Positions 42,962 through 52,274 of a stretch of DNA of 64,000 nt are shown piece by piece (position 1 is the stretch's first letter; each line of letters begins with the position of its first letter). A program made the position numbers and the translations under genes. Source of the DNA: Rhizodiscina lignyota (taxonomy: Eukaryota; Ascomycota; Dothideomycetes; Aulographales; Rhizodiscinaceae); the NCBI GenBank assembly GCA_010015805.1, contig ML978124.1:682001-746000 (forward strand). The letters are read 5' to 3'. The notes beneath the pieces were generated by a model that worked only from the letters and a program-made list of their open reading frames with translations, had not been told where the DNA came from and made no database searches.

Positions 42962-43487
42962 ATGGCCAAGTACGCTTTCACCGCTCTCTTCACTCTCTTC
43001 GCCGCTCAGGCTCTCGCCGCCCCGTCGGCCAACCCAATTGAAAAGCGCACCCCCGGCGGTGTAAGTCTCAAACAGATGCTTCATCTTTTCTTGCCATATT
43101 AAACGTACTTTCCAGATCTATATCTGCACGGATATCAACTGGTCTGGCGAGTGCGGCTACAAAGTCCAGCCTCTCAACACTTGCATTCACCTCGATGACC
43201 CCTGGTACCACACCATCTCATCCTTTGGCCCTGACCAGGGTACTTCTTGCCAGATGTACAGGTACGTAGACGCAACCATGAACCACAATACGCATCATGG
43301 CTGACACAGCTGTTAGTGACAAGAATTGCAACTTCCCCATTGGCTCCGGCATTGGCTATCCGGGAGTGGCCGATATGGTAAGTCAAAATCGCCACACCAC
43401 CAAAAGTTTCTAGGATATTTTACTAACAGATTCCAGACCAAGGACGGATTGAACGACCAAGTCGGTGCCTTCAAGTGCCATACTTAA
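42962..43487 (+). CDS. Small secreted cysteine-rich protein
   Basis: 118 residues from four exons: 42962-43060, 43116-43261, 43317-43377 and 43437-43487 (introns 55, 55 and 59 bp). Signal peptide MAKYAFTALFTLFAAQALA, then a short propiece ending in KR (residues 28-29), a Kex2 site. The mature part has six cysteines (ICTDINWSGEC, NTC, TSC, KNC, FKC), enough for three disulfides. The WSGEC..C..PW.TISSFGPD pattern resembles small fungal secreted proteins with a crystallin-like beta fold; that is an inference from memory of the pattern. Candidate effector or cell-surface protein. Confidence 0.8.
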
Positions 43488-45293
43488 GGCAATAGACTTC
43501 CGAGTATGCTCGGATAGTTTACTGGGGCGTCTGAGAGAGATTTCCCTGGGGTTTCTCACAAACTTTGGCATTTTGCCAACTTCTGTTGCTCCTATTATTA
43601 GATAGTGTTTACATTGAATACCATGTCACTCGTTCAATCATACAACGAATCCACATTATATAATTTTAAGATTCGTCGGGTCGTTGCCTGCTAGTAAAAG
43701 GGATCTGCGGTCCCATTGTAACGGTTCGCCTGAGTTGAAGGTATCAGTCCGACCGTCTGTCTCCACATGATTCGACATGTAATCTGCTCCAATAAAAGCG
43801 TTGGGCTTATTCCGACCACGGCAGTTCAGGGAAAGGAAAAGGTATCGACAAATGAGTAGATCTTCCAACTTGATCATTGGCCATATGTACGATTCGCGAT
43901 CTCGTCCCAGACATCTCTCACATATAGCTTTCGTAGCGATTCTTTTGTCCTGTATGCTAAAATGTCCGGGTGATGTGACACGGACGTTGACGGCCATGCA
44001 GTGAGCAGCATTTCTGCGCTGGCCTTTTGTTTTCTCCGACCATCGCTTCCGTATGACGCTTTCGTGTCTTTCCATGATACTGTTCAGTAAAGTCTAATCG
44101 TTGATGATATTCGTCTACCTGGAGCGCGCTTCTGAACGAATTTTCTCAGGTGGAACACGCGGTTGAACGCGTTCTTCGTGGCAACACATTTTGATTCGTT
44201 TGTGCAATTCAATCGAATGTTTGGAAAAAAAATACTCGGAGCGCTGCTCATATCAGGTGTACAACTTCATCAACTCGTTAACCACATCTTGACTCTCGTC
44301 TATGTCTACCGATTGTCTGCTGACGAACGACAAATGCATACACCAATCAGATATCTAGACAAAGACGAAACGAGGTGAAGATGAGAGAATGTGAGGAAGC
44401 ACCAAGCTTCGATTAATGTATTCAAACCACCGGCCAGCCCCTGAGAACACACCGCCAAATATAATGCCTTGGAATCAAATACCTGCTTCCGCAATCTCTT
44501 ACAACCGCAACAGCGTAAAATTAACCATGACAGAACCCCTCATGTCAAATGATGCTAAGTTCTAAGGCTGGACAACTCGTCTGGTTGTCGAACAATGACG
44601 AAAACGGAGGTTTCTCGAGTTTCGAATGGCGATCTCGAACAGGTCGTGAACGCGTACCTCAAGGATCGGCCCGATCCTCTCACCAAGCACCCAGCTTCTT
44701 AATCTTAAGTCGGCCCGAAAACGCGTCGTCTTTTGAACTCAAATACTACCTACCTCTTCCTACGGTATTGCCACAATCAATCGTAATGCGACATGAGCAA
44801 CTTCGTATCTATTCGACATCGACGTAGCCTTGAATCTTCAGCACTAAAATCCACTCTAATGCGGATTGGTCTTTTGAACCTGGTCCCCACGCCCTCAACA
44901 TGCGGGCTTTAATTCCGGGTTTCAGAGCAAAAGATGGTCATCTCATGCTTCCATCTGGAATGAGCCTTCTGATCTGCTATGTATTCCTACATGTCATTCG
45001 GAATACGGCAACTCACATCAATCGTGTAGACGAGCGCTATTCTCGTCTCCTCAGATATTTAGAAATGAAAAACTTGAGAGCGGTTCTATTTCGTTCTGTT
45101 GCGCGTGTATCTCAATCGATCATCAATCCTTTCATTTGTCCAATGCTAACTTCCGAACTAGCTAACTCTGAATCTCTTTGATTGACACACAGGCTATCCA
45201 AATCCAATTCGGCCGTGTCGACTTGTGTTGAACAATTCAACATTTGACGGACATCTCGCAATCAATCAAGACTATTTAACAGAAGCGCTTACT
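43488..45293. other. Intergenic, 1.8 kb
   Basis: Short frames only. No transporter, methyltransferase, tyrosinase or regulator that might belong to the neighbouring peptide cluster could be found here. Confidence 0.5.
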
Positions 45294-45731
45294 TCACATC
45301 TCTTTTCTCTGAGGGATGCTGATAAGCTCAGCTGGCTGTCTCTTCTCGGAAGGGTTTTGGTAGAGCTCTCGCGGGTCCCTCTTCTCTGATGGGTTTTGGT
45401 AGAGCTCCCCCGGGTCTCTCTTCTCGGAAGGGTTCTGGTAGAGCTCTCCCGCATCTCTCTTCTCAGAAGGGTTTTGGTAGAGCTCTCCCGGGTCTCGCTT
45501 CTCAGAGGGATTTTGGTAGAGCTCTCCTGCGTTCCTCTTTTCAGAGGGGTTTTGGTAGAGTTCTGCTGGCATAGCATCAGGAACCCGAACAGCCAAACCT
45601 ATATGCTAATTAGTGGTAGGAAACAAGCGGTGGACGAAATATATCTTACCTGGACTTGCTGGAAGAGCAGCTGCCATTGCGACCGCGAGAAAGGCGCTTC
45701 CGGCCAAGATTTCAAGAAGAGGAAGCTGCAT
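45294..45731 (-). CDS. Kex2-processed repeat precursor, dikaritin-type RiPP candidate
   Basis: Predicted 128 residues. Exons 45650-45731 (signal peptide MQLPLLEILAGSAFLAVAMA and ALPASP) and 45294-45598; intron 45599-45649 (GTAAGA..TAG). The mature part is six near-identical 13-residue units of the type D-P-G-ELYQNPSE-KR, with KR at 48-49, 61-62, 74-75, 87-88, 100-101 and 113-114. The core ELYQNPSE is invariant; only the three linker residues vary (NAG, DPG, DAG, DPR). A seventh unit (ELISIP) has decayed. Signal peptide plus identical KR-flanked cores with a central Tyr is the precursor layout of dikaritins such as ustiloxin and epichloecyclin. The UstYa-type gene is divergent, 801 bp away. 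Kex2 would act in the Golgi. Product structure unknown. Confidence 0.82.
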
Positions 45732-46532
45732 TTTGGCTTGTCTTGCGAATTAGAGAAGACAATGTTTCTTTGGCGATGTTTCTTGGTATTCCTCCCCGTC
45801 GCTTTGCGCATTTGTTCCTTTATATACATCCATTCATACAGTTTCGCGCGAGTCTGAGCCGGAGTCACTGCAATTTGCAATAGCAATGCCGGTGCATGTC
45901 ACCAAATTCACCCGTCCTTATCAGTCTTACGTCCGGTACAGTCTTTGCATATTCAACATCACCTTCCGGTTCTTTCGAATAATTTGCCCATCCTCAACCA
46001 ACATGAGGCAACTGCTATGTAGAATGGGGCGGCCCGTGCCGAGCAGTATGTACCTTGTCACCTTACTAATACTAGCGCCTTCTTAAATCTGTCGTACTGT
46101 CGTATCCTCGCATCGTGGAATTATACTGGAATCTCCTCTTTAACAGGACAAGGCGCGATAAAAGTGGTCCATTGTGCTCGTCGCGGAAGGCGCAAGCCTC
46201 GTGTCATTGCGTCAATGCTACGATTGCAACCCTCACCATCTCCGTTTGAACTCTGTGAATTTTATCTACCTCCCAATTTCGGAATTAATGCGCTGCGTTA
46301 CCAACCACTGCAAGATAAGGGAAGGAAACGAAACCGCAATAATTCCCACAAATGATCGACGGTTAGATGCGGTATTATGCAGTGTTTGCCCGCTTCCTTC
46401 TACCGCTTCGGGGAGAGAATAAATGCATTTCTTGTCCATACGGTCCATCATCGATTGCCGAAAGCTGTCTCATCATTTCTTCCTCCAGCGCTGTTCCGTT
46501 GTCTTTCTCATGATTTCGTCTGTCAGTCCAAG
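45732..46532. promoter_or_regulatory. Divergent intergenic region between RiPP precursor and UstYa gene
   Basis: 801 bp separate the two start codons. It contains the precursor TATA box and pyrimidine-rich DNA near 46470-46510 ahead of the UstYa-type gene. No other gene is seen. A shared regulator binding here is plausible but I identified no operator. Confidence 0.45.
45817..45828 (-). promoter_or_regulatory. TATA box of the RiPP precursor gene
   Basis: On the minus strand TGTATATAAAGG lies about 90 bp upstream of the precursor ATG at 45731. Confidence 0.55.
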
Positions 46533-47494
46533 ATGATTTCGTTCTCTAAACTTCAGGAAAGGCTGCGTCCAAGCAGTCAGTATCTGCGAATTGAAGAAGG
46601 AGACAATGAGGAGCTGAAGATTCAGACCTCTCCTGAGCCTTCTCAAACCCGCACAACCTGTTACCGACGTAGCTTTCTCCTGTCAGGCCTTCTCAATGTC
46701 ATACTCGCTGGGGCTTGTCTCTCTCTGAGCCTTCGAAGCTGGAGCTGGCACGACAACGGAGTAACAGAGCCCAAGGATACTTCCTTTGCTTCCTCGGGAT
46801 TTTACTGTAAGTGGGATGCGCTGATAACGTTGCGAGTAAGTAACAGTTCATAGCTCCATTGACCGACAGAGTCGATCTCACGCCCAGGTTAACCACTCTT
46901 AACGGCACGTTTCTTGACGAACATGATCCAGAAAATCCTCTTCGCCTGCTTCCCGGCGAGAAGGCAGACAGCGCATGGAAGGCTGTATCAGAAATCCAGT
47001 ATATCACTGTCTCGCATTCCGAAGTCATCAAGCTCGGCAGAGACCCCGCTGCACTGGTCCGCGCTCCAGAAGAATGGGGATTCGGCTCTGACAGATACAT
47101 CGCCATGATGGATCTCACGCATCAGCTGCACTGTATCAACTACCTCCGGAGGGCCGCATTTCCGGACTACTACAAGCGAGACATGTACAGGAAGCCCGAA
47201 TTCTATGAGCAGCATACCATGCATTGCGTGTACATGCTGTACCAGAATGCGATGTGTGCAGCGGGAACTGAGGTGATCACGTATAATTGGCTTGAAGGAC
47301 AACAGTTCCCCGTTCCGGACTTTTCGATTAACAAGATGTGCAGGAGTGGTGATGCATTGCTGGAGTATGAGAGGGAGAACATGGTAGAGGACTTGATCGA
47401 GCGAAGGAGCAAGATGACGAGACCGGAAGACGCGGTTGTCTTGCCTGTACCAAAGAAGTTGAAGGCGTGGCTGGAATGGCTCGAAACAGCTTGA
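46533..47494 (+). CDS. UstYa-type (DUF3328) oxidase
   Basis: 304 residues from exons 46533-46806 and 46854-47494 (intron 47 bp, GTAAGT..TAG). One membrane segment at about residues 48-66 (SFLLSGLLNVILAGACLSL) after a cytosolic N-terminus, then a luminal domain. Two HxxHC motifs, HQLHC at 181-185 and HTMHC at 212-216, are the defining feature of UstYa/DUF3328 proteins, which perform oxidative macrocyclisation of dikaritin core peptides. Other family marks: AWKAVSEIQYI, WGFGSDRYIAMMDLTHQLHC, YMLYQNAMC and NWLEGQQFPVPDFS. Placement beside a KR-repeat precursor strongly supports a biosynthetic role on the ELYQNPSE core. The earlier in-frame region to 46377 lacks a better ATG. Confidence 0.87.
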
Positions 47495-47741
47495 GAGTTA
47501 TGTGAAAATATATGTAGAATGTGACATAGAAGCATTTTGTCGTAAACATACCTCTAGACAGTCATATATGTGTTCCTCTATTTCAATACAAAGTCATACC
47601 CCATTTTTACAGCACGCACGCGACCTGATTGTATTTGCTGAACGTCCAAATTTGCGTTCGGCACCCTTTGCCCCGAACCACGAGCCGCATACTTGCTACC
47701 AGAGCGATATGATTTATGGCTTCCGTACAATTGTGTAGCTT

Positions 47742-47749
47742 GTATAAAA
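47742..47749 (+). promoter_or_regulatory. TATA-like box of the rhamnose mutarotase gene
   Basis: GTATAAAA lies 55-60 bp upstream of the ATG at 47805. Confidence 0.5.
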
Positions 47750-47804
47750 GCTACTACTTTTCTATTTTCTCAAGCTACAAGTTGAACATTATATCGTCTA
47801 ACCA

Positions 47805-48292
47805 ATGGCATCAAAAGAACCACCCCGCAGAACCGCACAATTCATCTATTTAAAGCCAGAGCACCTCGACGAATACAAAGAAATCCACGAAAAAGTATGG
47901 TCCGAGGTCCTCCAAGCAATAAAAGAATCGAACATTGCAGACTGTACGTCAGGACAACTAGGACACTCATAGATTTCCTCATTCGATTACCCACATGAGG
48001 CTTTGCTTCTACTTTCCTAATTCGCCGAGTCCCGCATTATCACGAGAAATGAACTAATCATCCAATAGACTCCATCTTCCTCTCGCTCACTCCGCGTCCG
48101 ACGCTATTTGCTAGTTTCAAGTATGTCGGAAACGACTACGACTCCGATATGTTGAGGATGGCTTCACACCCCAAGGTCCAAGAGTGGTGGCGTCTCACAG
48201 ATGGCATGCAAGAGAGTCCCATTCCAGGTGCGAAAGGAAGCGCGGAGGGGCCTTGGTGGGGGCAGATGGACGAAGTATTCAGACTGGAGTGA
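47805..48292 (+). CDS. L-rhamnose mutarotase family protein
   Basis: Interconverts alpha and beta anomers of L-rhamnose. 120 residues from exons 47805-47943 and 48069-48292; intron 47944-48068 (GTACGT..TAG, 125 bp). Family features: RTAQFIYLKPEHLDEYKEIH, VWSEVLQAIKESNIADYSIF, ASFKYVGNDYD, and the WW pair in VQEWWRLTDGMQ. Length matches the family. It lies 310 bp downstream of the UstYa-type gene on the same strand. Whether it belongs to the peptide cluster or to rhamnose catabolism cannot be told; I favour the latter. Confidence 0.85.
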
Positions 48293-48510
48293 AAATTTGA
48301 TTTCTCGTGGGGTCGGTTGGGTGGTTTTCAAGTTCTGAGATTGTAGTATCTACAAGAGAGAAAGAGCCGTAAATCAGCAACGCAGAGTCATTTGCCACGC
48401 TGTTTGATCGTATTGAAACGAGCGCATCTGCAAAAAGTCATTCATTATTCAGGTATCGTCACGCCAACGCCAAACCCAAGTCGTCAATTCAAGCCTGTTA
48501 CGCAGTCTCA

Positions 48511-49845
48511 TCAATGGGCCTGTTTCGATATGAAGTCTTTCAAGAACTTTGTGCCTTCCTTCTTGATCATCGGCATAGCGTAGGTAGCGAATGCAGTAGC
48601 CGCCGTAGCCTGCCAATCTGGGCCGCCCCTCTTCCTGTGTCTATCCCCCCTATCCCTGTCGTCATAGTCATCCCTATACCTGTCTCTCCTGTCTCTGCTT
48701 CCCCTTCGGCCGCCGTATGCTCCTCCGCCATATGAATCGCGTCGTGGATCTCGCTCGTCCGGATAGAAGGGAGGCGGCCGATTGTATCCCCGCGAGTGCC
48801 CACCATCAGAGTAGTAATCATCGTATCGCGGGGCAGGCCGTCGTCGGCCATCGCGATCTGAGCGGTACCCTCTGTCTCGGGGATCGTAGCCATCAGGTTC
48901 TTCGTATCTTGGGCGACGTCTGGGGTCTCGAGGGTCGCCACGGTCACGATCGCCATCACGATCACGACGTGGGTCACGGTGAGAAACATTCCGCCGAGGG
49001 GGTTGTCTGTAGTCATCGTCGTCGTCGTCTTCATAGTTGTACGGTGGGGCAGGCGCTCGTGCCCGAGGCTCCCGATTGGATGCACTGCGGCGTAAGCGCG
49101 GATCTGGTCCCGGAGCAAGATAATCTTCTCCTCCACGGCGGCGAGGATCCACAGGTTCGTTGCCGTATTGCACGGGCGGTGCTCGCGTGCGAATAGGCAT
49201 TTGGCGGGGCTCGACATCCCGGGGGTCACCATCACGTTCGCGCGCTCTGGGCTCAACATCTCGGGGGTCACCACCACGGTCCCGTGGTCTGCGCTCGACA
49301 TCTCGGGGATCACCATCACGGTCCCGCGGTCTGCGCCGCGGTTCTTCGTCAGGACCGGGACCAGGGCCAGGAGGAGGAGGACCTTCTCCGCCCCTCCGTC
49401 GGGGACGTGGTTCATCAGGAGGGCCAGTGCGCTTCAGTGTCTCTCCTTCGTCGCTCTCGTAGCCATCCCGCTTCTCTCTGAAGCTTCGGTGGGCTTGGGT
49501 GTTCTTGCGTTCCAGATCGTGTCTGCTGGCCATGTCTCGATCTATTCTGCTAGCCTCAGAGCCTATCGGCGGGCGTCGGATAGGTATGTATCCGCCGTTC
49601 TCGTCGTCAGAGGAGCGCAGGCGGACCTGAGAGTCACGACGGTCTGCTCGTGGGCGCTGAGCGCGTTCGCTCGGGTCTACGAGTATGGACTTCCGGCGCG
49701 GGCGATCGCCTCGTTGAGGTGGCGCTGTATAATAGTCGTCAGAGCGGTCCCGAGGATCAACAGCGCGAGGGCGCTCACGGAATTCCCGAGAGGACACGTC
49801 GTCGTAAAGCCTAGGATCGTTTTCGTGGTCGCTGGAGTAGTCCAT
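48511..49845 (-). CDS. Arginine/aspartate-rich low-complexity protein
   Basis: 444 residues, one exon, ATG at 49845 (MDYSSDHENDPRLYDD); the frame is open 43 codons further upstream but only with a GTG. The body is strongly enriched in Arg, Asp, Pro and Gly, with DPRDVE(P/R)R repeats at about 175-215 and many RD/DR dipeptides. A short ordered C-terminus follows (WQATAATAFATYAMPMIKKE, FLKDFISKQ) that is likely the conserved part. RD/SR-type composition fits an RNA-associated or phase-separating nuclear protein, but no domain supports that. It separates the two peptide-precursor genes. Confidence 0.7.
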   Translation of the reverse strand: MDYSSDHENDPRLYDDVSSREFRERPRAVDPRDRSDDYYTAPPQRGDRPRRKSILVDPSERAQRPRADRRDSQVRLRSSDDENGGYIPIRRPPIGSEASRIDRDMASRHDLERKNTQAHRSFREKRDGYESDEGETLKRTGPPDEPRPRRRGGEGPPPPGPGPGPDEEPRRRPRDRDGDPRDVERRPRDRGGDPRDVEPRARERDGDPRDVEPRQMPIRTRAPPVQYGNEPVDPRRRGGEDYLAPGPDPRLRRSASNREPRARAPAPPYNYEDDDDDDYRQPPRRNVSHRDPRRDRDGDRDRGDPRDPRRRPRYEEPDGYDPRDRGYRSDRDGRRRPAPRYDDYYSDGGHSRGYNRPPPFYPDERDPRRDSYGGGAYGGRRGSRDRRDRYRDDYDDRDRGDRHRKRGGPDWQATAATAFATYAMPMIKKEGTKFLKDFISKQAH

Positions 49846-50623
49846 TGTCAGTAGGCTGAAGTGAAGGTTTGTCGGGGCACATGCGACGTTGACGTGGTGT
49901 GGGGGCAAGCGGCATGCGGGTGGTGTGACAGAAGTGTGGGGGGACGAACCGACGCCATTGATCGATGCTTCCACGGTCAGACATGACTCGGAGGGATAGA
50001 AGTAGGAGGTAATAGTAAGAGAAGCGCAAGGAGAGAGGGCAGTAGAGGGATATAAGAGGAGAGGAGTGGGCGCCCTCCCCGAGCTGAGCGGCCGCCGGTG
50101 AGCAGGCCTTGCCGTGGCTGATGTGCTGTCTCGTTACAGCTCTTTTGACGCCTGCACGAGGACGTCAGGTCACAAGGATCCCGGTGAAAAGTTGTACCAC
50201 TCCCTGCTCCATACAACAGAGACAGCACCTCCCAGGTCTCCTCAAGGTCCGTTTCATCACCGTGAAATTCCGTCAAGAATATGCTACGTTACACCCCCGT
50301 TGTCACCAATTCGATCCAGATTTCAAGAAAGATTCAATGTCACTGCGATTCACATGCTTATTTGATCTTGGACAGGCAAGAAATGAGTCGGACTTGAAAG
50401 AGTTGGTTTTTGTAGAGGCCTACGTGGAGGCTAGTCCCACGTTTGATTCCATTTCATTCCGTTTGGACCATCATCCCAGTAGGCTCGCCCAGCCGCCTTG
50501 TAGTTCAGTCAAGCAAATTCAGAGAGAAAGCAAACTCCATGACCCGTCATCATCAGTCGTCAATGTCACCTCCCGGCATCCCATCATGAGAGGTGCCATG
50601 AGTAGAGCAGCTTTCGTTGCTGT
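49846..50623. other. Intergenic, Arg-rich gene to peptide precursor
   Basis: About 780 bp, no gene seen. The first 130 bp are the open 5' extension of the Arg-rich frame. Confidence 0.5.
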
Positions 50624-51076
50624 CTAGTTCTTCTTGCACCAAGGCTCGTCGTCGCCAAAGCCGCACTCGATTTGAGGCTTGGGGGCAGGCTCGCGCTTCT
50701 CCTTGCACCAGGGCTCGTCATCGCCAAAGCCGCATTCGATCTGAGGCTCGGGAACAGGCGCACGCTTCTCCTTGCACCAGGGCTCGTCATCACCAAAGCC
50801 GCACTCAATCTGGGGATTGGGAACAGGCTCGCGCTTCTCCTTGCACCAAGGCTCGTCGTCGCCAAACTGATGATGGAGTCAGCTTTGAAATGTCTTAAAC
50901 TTGGAGTCACTGGTTTCACTTACGCCGCACTCAATCTGAGGCACGGGCTCGCGCTTTTCCTTGCACCAAGGCTCGTCGTCACCAAAACCACACTCGATCT
51001 GAGCCTTAGGGTTCGCAGCTGGGGCAGCGATGGCGATGGCGGCGCCCGCAACCAGCATGATGGCAGTGAACTTCAT
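50624..51076 (-). CDS. Kex2/dipeptidase-processed repeat peptide precursor, alpha-factor-like layout
   Basis: Predicted 131 residues. Exons 50924-51076 and 50624-50866; intron 50867-50923 (GTAAGT..CAG) falls inside repeat 2. Signal peptide MKFTAIMLVAGAAIAIA, then five copies of QIECGFGDDEPWC, each followed by KEKR except the last (KKN). Every copy is preceded by runs of X-Pro or X-Ala dipeptides: APAANPKA, EPVP, EPVPNP, APVPEP, EPAPKP. That is the substrate pattern of Kex2, Kex1 and Ste13-type dipeptidyl aminopeptidase, as in alpha-factor precursors. Each peptide has two cysteines 10 positions apart and no GQ-C motif of known ascomycete alpha pheromones, so I call it pheromone-like in processing only. 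Confidence 0.82.
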
Positions 51077-52274
51077 GTTGAAGAGGTAAAGGGCTTGATG
51101 ATTGATGTGGTTGATTGCTCTGGTGTGAGAGAGTTGAAGTGAGAGTGAGAGTGGTGAGGTGTTCGAAGTGGAGTATGGGTTGTAAGGAAGAGGAATCACG
51201 AGGGAAGTAGAGTACCTTATATATCTTAAGCTCACCACCTGATATGTGCAAGCGAAGGAGAACGGCTAGTCTCGGCTGCTTTCTACATAGCACGCGATAA
51301 GCTTTCACACACGTGAGTGACCCGCAAACTGCATGTGCAAGCTGAGGTTGAGCAAGTCTCATCGTTCACACGTGGGCTTGGATTCTTCAGCAAGTGGAGT
51401 CAATTTGAGCCGCAATAAGCGTTGTTGTACAGCAATGTGAATTGGGCTACATTTGATTCCAGGCGCTTCTAACACCTGACGCTGAATGGCATGATTCTTT
51501 CCCTGGTGAGTGCTCGAAGAGCGCAGCTCCCATACACAAGCGCCGTGGTCGATTCACGCTGAGCTCTGGCAATGTCTTGCAAATGACCTATGCTTTGGAG
51601 CACGTGTGAATTCTAAAACACGTCGTAGGCGGCACTACAGTGTCTTAATTACCCCATGGGGTCGGATTGAGATCCGGAACGGCAGTCGTGAGAGCGATGG
51701 CCTCACCAAATCGGTTAAAGTTACGTACATGACGTACCGACTACGATTGCTAATGGATCGGGAATGCAATGAGATCGGTATGGAAGAAATGATTCCAGTA
51801 ATTGCAAAGGCGGAGATTCACATTGTGGTTGTGAAGAAAACGGATATTTTTCGATCAAATAGTTGAGCGTCGAGCCCGATCAGCTGAACGGCTGCAAGCT
51901 TTAGTCTTGGTTCAGTTTCAAGAAGACGCCATGCGAGGTTTCGAAGCATATCACACATCATGTGTAGAAGAAACATCGAAGTACTCATTCAAGTATACGC
52001 TACCGAAACAAAGAACAGACCATAGTAGTGTCAATAACTCCATGTCCCACTTGACCCCCTTAATTCATAGCTGGATATCCGTAAATAACATCAAGTGACA
52101 GAACACTCAGTAACATCAGTCATGATAGTCATACAATAATATCAAGAAACATTCAGAACACCAACACCTGCAGCTTTGTAATAGAAAATAGCTCGGCCGT
52201 TGAAATCATTGGAAAGACAAGGCGAAAGAGTGATTCGAGAGCGAGCTAAACAGCTAGGGGAATCGGAGAACATT
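51077..52274. other. Intergenic, with promoter of the repeat peptide gene
   Basis: A minus-strand TATA element (ATATATAA, 51217-51224) lies about 140 bp upstream of the precursor ATG. The rest of this 1.2-kb stretch shows no gene. Confidence 0.5.

Noticed and set aside
45272-45577. Alternative frame of the RiPP precursor (STKTPLKRGTQES-type repeats)
   Set aside because: A frame-shifted shadow of the 39-bp repeat. It lacks the signal peptide and the spliced first exon.
49160-49420. Regularly spaced short repeats, considered as CRISPR-like or minisatellite
   Set aside because: They encode DPRDVEPR-type repeats of the Arg-rich protein and have no spacers. The genome is eukaryotic.
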